From Rhizobium sp. 2MFCol3.1 (lineage in GTDB: Bacteria > Pseudomonadota > Alphaproteobacteria > Rhizobiales > Rhizobiaceae): a DNA stretch of 56,407 bases. The stretch covers positions 1-56,407 of the forward strand of contig NZ_KB898359.1 in NCBI RefSeq assembly GCF_000377565.1. The letters run 5' to 3'. The notes under the pieces are model-generated. The model searched no databases. It had not been told where the DNA came from and saw nothing but the letters and a program-made list of their open reading frames with translations. The position numbers were made by a program, and so were the translations under genes. Of this stretch, positions 30,981-38,976 are shown one piece after another; the first letter of the stretch is position 1, and each line of letters starts with the position of its first letter.

Positions 30981-31895
30981 GTGCAAGAAAAAGTAGACAA
31001 TCACAAGTCTCCTACCCGTCTCGTAGGATACGCACGTTTCTCGTCCGCTGGTGATCAAGCCAACGATCGACAGGTCGATGATCTCCGGGCGGCCGGTTGT
31101 GACCGCATCTTTCAGGAGCATGGGTCCGGCTCGCCACAAACGAGGCCGGTCTTGGTCCGCCTACTTGCAGAGCTCAACGCTGGGGATGCTTTGGTAGTCG
31201 CCCGCTTGGATCGAGTGGCACGCTCAGCTGGCGACCTCCTGGGGCTAATTGAAAAACTCAAAGATCGAGAGATCGGCTTCCGCTCTCTCGGTGACCCCAT
31301 CGACACGGCTGGGCCGCTGGGTGCCTTCACCATCCAGGTTCTTGCCGCGATCGTAGATCTTGAAAAGGCGCAAAGCGCCGAGCGCGCGAGAGATAGTATC
31401 AAGGCAGCAAAAGCTCAAGGTCGACTTCCTGGCAACCCCGGCCTTCGGGAAAGACGCCCGGAAGCCATTGAAGCTGCGTCCAAGGCACGCGAGAAGCTAT
31501 ACATCGATAGTCTCAATGCCTCGTCGGAAACCTGGCTTCCAGTCGTTCGGCAACTGCGCCCGAAGCACAGCTGGGATAACGTCGTCGACGTTCTCAACCG
31601 ACGCGGCCAAGATTGGACGGTAGAGCGTCTTCGTCGAGCGGTACACCGTCTGGTGCGCGAGCAGCTAGCAGAAAAGGAGCTCCTTGACCGCTCCCCTCGC
31701 CGCGCTCCCGAAGACCATCTGATGAAGAAGGTAGCGGCAATCACGATCGCTGATCCGAGCTTATCGCTTCGCGACATTGCAAGTGAGCTTGAGAAAATGG
31801 GAGAACGACCGGCACGTGGCGGGAAGAAGTTCCAGGCCTCATCTGTTCGAGATCTGCTGGACAAAGCCCACCGATTTGGTCTCATCCGCCGTTAG
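30981..31895 (+). CDS. Serine recombinase / resolvase
   Basis: About 304 residues from GTG 30981 (the start is uncertain; the frame is open from 30900). Catalytic domain: RLVGYARFSSAGDQANDRQV holds the active-site Ser; then GDALVVARLDRVARSAGDLL and GAFTIQVLAAIVDLEKAQSA with the conserved DRLxRS-type block (LDRVARS). The C-terminal ~130 residues are longer than in Tn3-type resolvases and contain two HTH-like segments (NVVDVLNRRGQDWTVERLRR; SLRDIASELEKMGERPARGG). Likely role is plasmid multimer resolution or element mobility. Confidence 0.85.
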   Translation: MQEKVDNHKSPTRLVGYARFSSAGDQANDRQVDDLRAAGCDRIFQEHGSGSPQTRPVLVRLLAELNAGDALVVARLDRVARSAGDLLGLIEKLKDREIGFRSLGDPIDTAGPLGAFTIQVLAAIVDLEKAQSAERARDSIKAAKAQGRLPGNPGLRERRPEAIEAASKAREKLYIDSLNASSETWLPVVRQLRPKHSWDNVVDVLNRRGQDWTVERLRRAVHRLVREQLAEKELLDRSPRRAPEDHLMKKVAAITIADPSLSLRDIASELEKMGERPARGGKKFQASSVRDLLDKAHRFGLIRR

Positions 31896-33600
31896 GATCA
31901 AAAAGCCCGGCGCCTGTGTCTACCTCATTCCGTCCGACAGTACTATTACACCAAGGCGGTTGCTCTTGATCCTCTCTCATGCTTTCGGGCGTTAGGGAGT
32001 CCATCAAACGAAGCGAAGAACTGACCCCTGCAAACGTAATCGACCTGATCAGTCGTCTCGCTCCCTCGGCTGACGTCTCTTGAAGTCCGTCACGCCGGGA
32101 ACCTACGCAGAGCCGATAGCCTTTTTGGGGGATGGTCGTTACCGGTGGTTGGCGACCCGACCCGAGCGCGGTCGCCCACTGCTGACAGGGAAATATTCCC
32201 CGGTCTGACCCGGACAATCGACCTTGCTGGTCAGGATCCAGTCCTACCGATCGCTTCTCGACGTCAGGTCAAAAAGCGCGCATGTGGAAGACCAATATCG
32301 CCAAAGCCTGCCGGATAAGGCGGAAGCCTCCCGACGGGCTCAAGGCGTTCTTCGAATGATCCCTCGCCGGGGGCTCATACGAGTGCCGATACCAATCGCC
32401 GAACGCAGCAAACGCCAGCCCATAAGCACCACTGGAAAGCCGCAGCGTCGAAGGCGCCAGAGCATGACGTATGGCACATGGCACCCGAATAAACGCTGAT
32501 CAGCGCCGAGGCATCATGGCCCGGCATTCGTGGCCAGCACCAGGTTTCAAACCATCCGGTTCCATATTGGCTGCGCCTCAGGATCGAGCGCTACAGATTT
32601 CGGGGCTCAGATACGTTCGATCTCATTGCTCTGCTGAGCACCCAATTGCCTTTTCTACGATGTCGCGTTCGCAACGGCATGCGATGGTTTCCATAGCCAC
32701 CCGGCTCATTGGATGTCGATCAAGGTAATTTTTGGTTGGCCTACCCTACCAGAAAGCCACACGCACAATCAGCCAACACAATTGCCGTCCAAAGAACGCA
32801 TGTTGCGTTGGGACGACTGGCCATCTTGGTGCCTGAACAGACACGACGGCCCCGCCAAACAGCCCTCGCACACACTGGCGCCAACGTCAGGAGATCGGGG
32901 CACCCGATTGCGCCCCGCGAAGCTTTCTCTCGGCCGACAGCCTCTCGTCGGACAGCAAGCATCCAGCTAAACTTCGCAAAACGCCTCTACACCGCACGCA
33001 CTCCTTTGCCGAACGTCCTGCAAGCTGGCACCGGATTCTGTTGAGACTCAGCCTCAAAATTCATCGCTCATGGGACGCACCAATCCCCGCGGGCCCAAAC
33101 CTCCACATCTAGGATCGCTTGCCTTGCGCTGATGTTGATGGGCTTCCTGCGTCGTCTCGAAGCCAGTATGCCCCTCCGCCTAACGGCAGAGACTTGGGAC
33201 AGGCAGCCACTCAGTGTAGCGCAGGGTCTGCAATGACCACCTGCGGAGGAGCGGGAAGCAGGCGTCAGGCGCCATGCAAAACTGGGCGGATAGAGGCAAA
33301 CAGAACTCGCCCTTCCCAAAGAAGGGCCTCGCGAGCGCACAGACCATGACAAATGCTTCACCATGTCTGCGCGGAGGGGAGGAGTGCCTGACGCCCGCTG
33401 AAGAGCCCCGCACCTGTCCGGCCGTTTACAGGTGTCCCCATACTCTTCTCGCAAAGGTCTAGTAGCTGAGAGCTTCCGCCGCGGAAAGGCAAGTGATCGA
33501 GCGAAGCGACCGTCGTGGACTAGTTCGTTGGTTGGGTCGGCCGTCGCTAGGTACAGCATGGTTCCCAGCAATATTTTTAGTGAAATTGATGAGAGCCTGC
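31896..33600. other. Gene-poor region downstream of the resolvase
   Basis: No convincing gene. Small frames exist: 31979-32083 plus (34 residues, LSGVRESIKRSEELTPANVI) is the best. GGCGACC (32152-32158) / GGTCGCC (32171-32177) is a 7-bp hairpin. The 182-residue minus frame at 33068-33616 is rich in Arg/Ser/Cys and lacks a ribosome site, so I read it as non-coding. Sequence of this kind suggests decayed insertions. Confidence 0.5.
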
Positions 33601-33616
33601 GTGGGCCGCGGCCCAC
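33601..33616. repeat. 16-bp palindrome, copy 1 (candidate parS)
   Basis: GTGGGCCGCGGCCCAC, a perfect palindrome. It fits the repABC-type parS pattern GTTNNCNGCNGNNAAC at all defined positions except the third and its mirror. An identical copy lies 86 bases on, with similar flanks (GATTTAACTATCTGAA here, GATCTCAACTCACTGAA there). Candidate binding site for RepB. Confidence 0.5.
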
Positions 33617-33686
33617 AGATTTAACTATCTGAATTTACTACATAATCCAAGTTGATGAAATATCGCAAGGATCTCAGCCGGCCTCC

Positions 33687-33702
33687 GTGGGCCGCGGCCC
33701 AC
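33687..33702. repeat. 16-bp palindrome, copy 2 (candidate parS)
   Basis: Identical to the copy at 33601-33616 and flanked by related sequence on both sides, so the repeat unit is nearer 40-50 bp. The spacer between copies is AT-rich. About 2.9 kb downstream of repC. Confidence 0.5.
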
Positions 33703-33889
33703 GATCTCAACTCACTGAAATAACGTCATTTTCTGAAGTCGATTGCAAATCGGCTTTTTTTCACGCCCTTTTCTCCAGCCGCGCAGCGTCATTGAAGTGT
33801 GCGAACGGCGCCCAACCAACCACTGATCTCCCACTCGCCTCCTACCACCTGCGAACCACGACGCGCGTGGAGGTCAGCGTAAGCTAAGG

Positions 33890-33907
33890 GGGCACTTCGA
33901 AGTGCCC
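33890..33907. repeat. 18-bp perfect palindrome
   Basis: GGGCACTTCGAAGTGCCC. As RNA it is a 7-8 bp hairpin with a TCGA centre. No T-run follows. It lies between the parS-like repeats and the secreted-protein gene. Confidence 0.5.
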
Positions 33908-34334
33908 GTCGGCGTTCTCGTCACATCCGAGCTCCAACAAGCGAGCGGCGAGAGGAGGGGGACATAGACCCCACGCAGCAAACAGCGACCAGCGCTCACC
34001 AGTCAGCGATCAGCGATCATTGGAACCTTTGACGTCGCTAAAACCAGCGAGCGATCGGACGCCTCCCTATCGCCAGCCACCCACGGAGAACATTCGTCGC
34101 TGCTGCAAGTCGAACGAGACCTGCACGCACAAGCATCGGCGGAAACGCCATATCTTGCTCGTCAAAAGAACGGTCCGCGACCGGGATCGCGACAACTGGA
34201 TGTTTGGCTGAGGTCACTCGCACCTCTCAGCGATCCATTCATACCGCCGGGGTCGGATGGCTTCGACGTCGTCATCAAAAACCCGGGAATGACGTTTCTA
34301 TTGATTCGTCGGCGGAAGCTCACGGGAGATGATC

Positions 34335-34814
34335 ATGGAAGCGGGGCGGACGAAAAGCGCAATCATGTGGGCAGCTGCCGGACTTGTTGGGCTGGGGCAC
34401 GCCGCAGCCTCGGCGAACTGCGTGTCGATTATCCAAAAGGAAAACTGGCCAGCTATTGCACGCGCGATCTCCGATGTCAGGCTCTGCGAACAATTGCCGG
34501 TCGGACCTAACAAAACAAGGAGTTTCGAGGTGGCCTATGCTGAAGTCTGTCCGCAGGCGGGCGGGCTGACAACCGTGCGGGCGCAGGCCTATCTGACATG
34601 TGAGGCCGACGTCAGTTCATTGTTTCAGGTCGACGCCGTGGAAGGAAGAGTAAACGTTGACGTCACCCTGGAGCCATCAACTCGCAGGGTCACCGACGCT
34701 CACCTCAATATCGATGATGGTCTTGGAGGCCTCCTGCCCGGTCTAACCGACACCGACGACCTGGCGCGTAGCTGGGCACAATCACAAGCCACGCGGTTGT
34801 GCCGATTGCAGTAA
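34335..34814 (+). CDS. Secreted hypothetical protein
   Basis: 159 residues from ATG 34335 (GGGAG 6 bases upstream). Signal peptide TKSAIMWAAAGLVGLGHAAA-SA. The mature chain has five Cys (NCVSII, RLCEQL, EVCPQA, LTCEAD, TRLCRL), likely giving disulfides, and a beta-rich middle (VNVDVTLEPSTRRVTDAHLN). No family recognised. It is the only supported gene between the resolvase and the small ORFs downstream of repC, and is followed by strongly structured non-coding DNA. Confidence 0.7.
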   Translation: MEAGRTKSAIMWAAAGLVGLGHAAASANCVSIIQKENWPAIARAISDVRLCEQLPVGPNKTRSFEVAYAEVCPQAGGLTTVRAQAYLTCEADVSSLFQVDAVEGRVNVDVTLEPSTRRVTDAHLNIDDGLGGLLPGLTDTDDLARSWAQSQATRLCRLQ

Positions 34815-34815
34815 G

Positions 34816-35000
34816 AGGAGCGGACGAGAGGGGAGGGGCGCTCTTTGAACCACAGCCTGCTCAAACCCCATCGCAGCAATACCGAGCGCCCCTGAAGTCC
34901 GTGTCGGCAGCGTAAGAAGCTCTCTCGTATTAAGAGACGGAAGAAACACCAAATGTCTCCCCTCCGTCTCGAAAGACATTTGCAATTGGCAGAGGGGAGA
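34816..35000. ncRNA. Candidate structured non-coding element with interleaved stems
   Basis: Several perfect stems: AGGGGCGCTC (34834-34843) / GAGCGCCCCT (34884-34893), enclosing TTTGA / TCAAA; GAGACGGA (34934-34941) / TCCGTCTC (34963-34970); AAATGTCT (34951-34958) / AGACATTT (34974-34981); CTCCCCTC (34957-34964) / GAGGGGAG (34992-34999). The second and third interleave as in an H-type pseudoknot, and the fourth competes with both, as in a switch. No protein frame explains it. The strand is not decided, since all pairs are Watson-Crick. It could be a regulatory RNA, a plasmid incompatibility element or a protein-binding DNA site. Confidence 0.45.
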
Positions 35001-36054
35001 GGGTAAGGTAACCCGGTAGCGAAACATATTTCCTGGCCTCGTATTCCCGCCCAGGCGCCCCGCGGACCGATAACATTCACCGAGAATGGAGAACGAGCGT
35101 TGACGCTCCATGCACCTAAGCATCTCACTCCGGTCGCCTCTTCCTGAACTTGCTAGGCTGCCTCCTTGCGGCTGCTGCACTGGTCGCAGCCCCATTGAGC
35201 CGCAGGTTATCTTCGTTCGCTCGGTGGCCAGACGTCATTGCCAATTGAAGGTTTTCGCGACGATCATCCGGCAATGGCGGCTCCTCTTTGCCGATCCCCC
35301 TTCGAGATCGGCAAAGGATCCCAATCGCCGCTTTGCAAGCGAGCCAGGCAAAAGAGGTCCAAAAGACCTAGAAGCATTGATAATAGGCCCGGTCTTATGA
35401 CTCCCATGCTGGACAGCCGTATCATCACCGGGGCTATGTTGCCGCCATGTCACGAATCACTCCACACGATCCGTTCAGCATTGGGTCGGAAACCGGAACG
35501 GCAGCATCGCGGTCGACGCGCGCCCATCTTGGCGCTAGACCGGGGACGCAAGTCGAGCGAAGGCGCTTGAGAAACGTCCGCCTCAACGCGGGTATAAGTT
35601 TCTCGCTTCGCCCGAACGACTCGACCATCATCAGCATCACCGCTGGATGCCTCAGCTTGAAATATGATGCCTCCCATCTCGAAGAATGACGGATCTCACC
35701 AATCTCTGCTCGAGCAGCGAAGCCGACTGAGCGCAAAACGCAATTCCTCCTCGAACTAGATCGCAATACTAAGTCCTGTACCCGATGCGAGACAGGCGCG
35801 TGCCGGCCGACCTTATGCCTCCCAACCTAAACAAGGGCCACACGCGCTATCCCAAAAGCCCCTTCAAGATCGTTATCTTGTCTTGCGGTAATGTCAGGCA
35901 AAGCTGAGCCGGAGGACGTCCCGCCGAAGCATTGATCAAACCATCGCAACGCTGGTGCCAACACCGTTCGTGGAATTAATCATGCAAATGGTTGCAAGGA
36001 CGCCGATGTCGCTCAGACCACCCACCACATTCCTTTCCGAGATTCAGGATTGTC
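35001..36054. other. Gene-poor region, one strong hairpin
   Basis: No convincing coding frame. CTTTGCCGATC (35286-35296) and GATCGGCAAAG (35306-35316) form a perfect 11-bp stem with a 9-base loop and no T-run after it. No iterons or tRNA seen. Confidence 0.5.
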
Positions 36055-36333
36055 TCATTTTTTCATAGGCTTAGTAATGTCTGACTCGGCGCGACGGAAC
36101 TCTGACTTTGAAGAACTAGGCCTGGCAGTAGGTCGCAGATCTTGCCGATCGTGTGACATGATGACCACGCCTGGGCGACTTGGGTCGAGACCAATGAAAC
36201 TCCGACGCTCGTATTCCCGATCGACAGCGACTGCCAAAAAAGTCTGACGAGAGTCATCAGGCTCTTCCAGGGCATATTTCGAACAATCTGCGGCACGCGG
36301 AGCCCCTTCCTTCCGGAAGAATACCCGAGGCAA
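36055..36333 (-). CDS. Possible small protein downstream of repC
   Basis: 92-residue frame: FLAVAVDREYERRSFIGLDP, SRPGVVIMSHDRQDLRPTAR, with a hydrophilic C-terminus. The middle reads like protein; no family recognised, and the ribosome site is weak. An overlapping frame at 36063-36416 is an alternative. It follows another small frame on the same strand. Confidence 0.3.
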   Translation of the reverse strand: MPRVFFRKEGAPRAADCSKYALEEPDDSRQTFLAVAVDREYERRSFIGLDPSRPGVVIMSHDRQDLRPTARPSSSKSEFRRAESDITKPMKK

Positions 36334-36342
36334 GCGCTGCCT

Positions 36343-36570
36343 TCATCTCTTCCACCCTCCGTAGTGTTTGCCGCCAATGACCGCTTCCCTTGCTGCTTGT
36401 TGCAACGGTACAGCAATCAGAGCCTCCAACCTTGCTCCTGTTCCCGATGGATCCGCCCTATAGGAGCGCGCAACGGCTCCACACCTGCAGCGCAGTACCG
36501 CAGTTTCGTCCAACTCGAACGTGAACGAGACAAATCCCGGGGCCACAGGGATATCTATCCCCGCGACCAT
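36343..36570 (-). CDS. Possible small protein directly downstream of repC
   Basis: 75 residues: VAPGFVSFTFELDETAVLRC, RCGAVARSYRADPSGTGARL, EALIAVPLQQAAREAVIGGK. Composition is protein-like. It starts 35 bases after the repC stop on the same strand, so it could be cotranscribed with repABC. Not recognised. Confidence 0.4.
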   Translation of the reverse strand: MVAGIDIPVAPGFVSFTFELDETAVLRCRCGAVARSYRADPSGTGARLEALIAVPLQQAAREAVIGGKHYGGWKR

Positions 36571-36605
36571 GTGTCTTGCTGCTCGTAAAGTTTATTCGCT
36601 AGAAC

Positions 36606-37829
36606 TCAAACCCTCCGCTCGGAATCGGCATTCGCCTTCAAGAGAGCCATGAGCATTGGACCAAGAGAAAACGCACCTCTTTGTGCCCGGCCGGTCAAAT
36701 CTCTCAGGTATCCACCAGGCGAATTAATCATGTTTGCTCGCTCGAGCATGCAGGCGACTGACACCGCTGCGTTCTCTTGCCCCATGACATCACAAGCTTG
36801 CTGATAAGCCGAGGGCGTGATCCCCAACATCGATCGGACGACTACGCCGGCTGACATGAAGTCACGCCACGACGTGATGCTGCCGCCGGGCCCGTAGCCG
36901 ACAATCTGCGGGCATGCTCTCAACACGGTACCCAGCGCGAAAACCTTGAGAGGTTCTCGTGATTGTTTCTTCGCCCGAGTATCTTCCACCGATTTCGCTT
37001 CCAGCTCCTTTTCAGAGCTTTGTTCAAATTCATTAGGAGAATCGGGATTCGAATTATGTATGTGCCGCTCAATATGAGCATCATTGGTGCCCAAAAAAAC
37101 CGATTTATCGTGCTTTTCCAATCGATTGAGGATCTCTGTCCGCAAGACGAGCATTTCATCTAGGGCGCGGGTGACCTCACCTAGCGATGCGACGCGCGGC
37201 AGGCGTCCAACGATGGCCGTATAGGCTGCTTCTATGGCATACCAATCACCGCCTTCGACATCTTCTTCGATGGCAGCGGTAATCAGCTTTCGAACATCGC
37301 GTCTGCAGATCGTCAGGTCCTCTTTCGACTTACGCAATCTTGTGCGAGCCGCGATCACCTCTTGGGCCATAGCTGCAAGCTCTTCTGCGCGTGCCAGAAG
37401 GGGGGCGAGATCAAAGCCAAAGGCGCGTTCAACGTCGCCGGCACCGTCCTTGCGTGCATACCGTTTGCCGTTGGCACTATCCTTGCGCATGATCAAACCG
37501 GCCTCAACCAAGAGGGCGAGGTGACGTCGCAACGTTGAACCGGGCATGCCATTGGCTCTGAGGGAGAGCTGGAGGTTAGAAGGATAGACAACCAACTGTC
37601 CATCCTGGCGCAGTTCATTTTCAGGATAAAAGCTCAACAAAGCGTCGAGCACTGCAAGGCTGTTCGATTGAAGGCCCAGCTGCTCCATGGCGGCAGAGGC
37701 GTCCCGCTTAACTTTCCACTTGTCACAGGTCTTCCCCGCCTTCAGCTCGGCAACCGATTGTTGCCGCCTGATCAAGGCAAGCGTCATCGGCCGCCGCCCG
37801 AACGGCGTCGCCACACTTTCCGTATGCAT
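36606..37829 (-). CDS. repC: Replication initiator RepC
   Basis: 407 residues. RepC pattern: N-terminal winged-helix part ATPFGRRPMTLALIRRQQ, GLQSNSLAVLDALLSFYPEN, YPSNLQLSLRANGMPGSTLR RHLALLV, a helical middle (AEELAAMAQEVIAARTRLRK) and the C-terminal block ACPQIVGYGPGGSITSWRDF. RepC binds the origin, which in characterised repABC plasmids lies within repC itself, and limits replication. Separated from repB by a 154-base gap that carries the antisense RNA. The length is normal and there is no lesion. Confidence 0.95.
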   Translation of the reverse strand: MHTESVATPFGRRPMTLALIRRQQSVAELKAGKTCDKWKVKRDASAAMEQLGLQSNSLAVLDALLSFYPENELRQDGQLVVYPSNLQLSLRANGMPGSTLRRHLALLVEAGLIMRKDSANGKRYARKDGAGDVERAFGFDLAPLLARAEELAAMAQEVIAARTRLRKSKEDLTICRRDVRKLITAAIEEDVEGGDWYAIEAAYTAIVGRLPRVASLGEVTRALDEMLVLRTEILNRLEKHDKSVFLGTNDAHIERHIHNSNPDSPNEFEQSSEKELEAKSVEDTRAKKQSREPLKVFALGTVLRACPQIVGYGPGGSITSWRDFMSAGVVVRSMLGITPSAYQQACDVMGQENAAVSVACMLERANMINSPGGYLRDLTGRAQRGAFSLGPMLMALLKANADSERRV

Positions 37830-37888
37830 CGTCCTTTACCTTTCTTCAGGCAAAAGCAATTCGCTCATCAAAACGATGCCAAAGACTC

Positions 37889-37978
37889 TTGACGATGAAT
37901 CCCGGAAATGCGATTCTACTGGTGCTTAGACAGATAGGGGCTTCCAGGACGGCGACGTTTTGGGGGCTCTTTTCTTTT
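37889..37978 (+). ncRNA. repE: Antisense RNA (ctRNA, RepE) controlling repC, with its promoter and terminator
   Basis: In the repB-repC gap on the strand opposite to repABC: TTGACG (37889-37894), 17-base spacer, weak -10 GATTCT (37912-37917), predicted start near 37924. The terminator is CCAGGACG (37944-37951), tetraloop GCGA, CGTTTTGG (37956-37963; two G-U pairs), followed by CTCTTTTCTTTT. Predicted RNA is ~55 nt, the size known for ctRNAs of repABC plasmids, which block repC expression and set copy number and incompatibility. Confidence 0.7.
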
Positions 37979-37983
37979 GCGGG

Positions 37984-38976
37984 TTACGCTTCCTTTTTTG
38001 GCTGCAGTTTTGTGCGGTATTCTGCGTAGATCGAGGGCAACTGCTCCAGTACGAAGGCGGCAAAGTCTGGCATTGCCTTCCTGTCGATCGTCAGTTCAAC
38101 CTTGGTCTTGTTTTGTTTGACTTGAGCAAGACGTTGTCCGTCCGGCCCAGAAAGCACGTCTGGAGCACCGCGTGTGATTCGACGCGGCTTCAGATGGGCG
38201 ATCATGCTCTTGAACCGATCCTGCGACGGCAGGCTCTTGAGCGTATGCGCATAGCGCGTCGCATCTTCCGGTGAAGACGCTTTCTCAACAAGCTCGGTCA
38301 ATTCAATCCAGCTGCGTCGCCCGACGCCGGGTGCCCGGCCAATTGCGTCGATCAGATCCGCTGGCAGCGCATCGACGATGTTGAACATCCGCGTCAGATC
38401 GCTTTTGTCGACAGACATCGCCGCCGTGATCACGTCGCGGGCGAACCGTTCCTTGAGACGCGCTGCAAAGCGGGCTTTCTCGATAAACGTCAGGTCCTCA
38501 CGCTCGTTGTTTTCCTGCCCCTGAGCAATGACCAGCTGTTCGTCGCTCAGTTCGCGAACAATTGCCTTGACCTGAAGGCCGAGTTCAACGAGCGCCCGCA
38601 GGCGTCGGTGGCCGAAGGCGACCTGATAGCGGCCCGATTGTTCAGGATGAGGGCGAACGAGGATCGGAACCTGTTGGCCTTGCTCTCGTATGGAGGCGAC
38701 GAGACCATCGAGGTCTCCTTCCATTCGATCCTGCACGAAGGACGGTTCAATGGTAGCGGCATCAAGCTCGATGACAACCTGGCCTTCAGCCAGCTTCCTC
38801 TCGATTTCATTCGCACGGCGACTGCGATCGTTGAGGTCGCCAAGCGACTTGCTGATTGCGGCCAGTGGCTTTGATCTCGGCGCGTCGAGGTGTGGTCGTG
38901 ATGGTGGCGGCGGAGCAGCTTGCTGCCCGTCCTTGGCTTCATTGTGAAGCATCGGGAGGAGGTTTTTCCGGCTCAT
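37984..38976 (-). CDS. repB: Partition protein RepB (ParB family)
   Basis: 330 residues. ParB/RepB features: LAEGQVVIELDAATIEPSFV, the catalytic-type ParB box GQQVPILVRPHPEQSGRYQV, AFGHRRLRALVELG (GxRRxxA-like), then the HTH region ITAAMSVDKSDLTRMFNIVD. The C-terminal RepB domain follows (MIAHLKPRRITRGAPDVLSG). RepB binds parS sites and works with RepA to segregate the plasmid. It overlaps the repA end by 4 bases (ATGA), so translation is coupled. Confidence 0.95.
   Translation of the reverse strand: MSRKNLLPMLHNEAKDGQQAAPPPPSRPHLDAPRSKPLAAISKSLGDLNDRSRRANEIERKLAEGQVVIELDAATIEPSFVQDRMEGDLDGLVASIREQGQQVPILVRPHPEQSGRYQVAFGHRRLRALVELGLQVKAIVRELSDEQLVIAQGQENNEREDLTFIEKARFAARLKERFARDVITAAMSVDKSDLTRMFNIVDALPADLIDAIGRAPGVGRRSWIELTELVEKASSPEDATRYAHTLKSLPSQDRFKSMIAHLKPRRITRGAPDVLSGPDGQRLAQVKQNKTKVELTIDRKAMPDFAAFVLEQLPSIYAEYRTKLQPKKEA

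Noticed and set aside
31882..32217. 111-residue minus-strand frame
   Set aside because: No recognisable blocks and no ribosome site; it also overlaps the end of the serine recombinase gene.
32269..32499. Possible transposase fragment on either strand (for example AFGDWYRHSYEPPARD on minus)
   Set aside because: The reading is protein-like in parts, but I could not tie it to any transposase family.
33068..33616. 182-residue minus-strand frame
   Set aside because: Arg/Ser/Cys-rich composition, no ribosome site, and it starts inside the palindrome repeat; looks like a chance open frame in GC-rich DNA.
37750..37766. GGCAAC-CGATT-GTTGCC inverted repeat inside repC as a parS site
   Set aside because: The spacing and centre do not fit the 16-bp parS pattern, and it lies in a conserved coding stretch.
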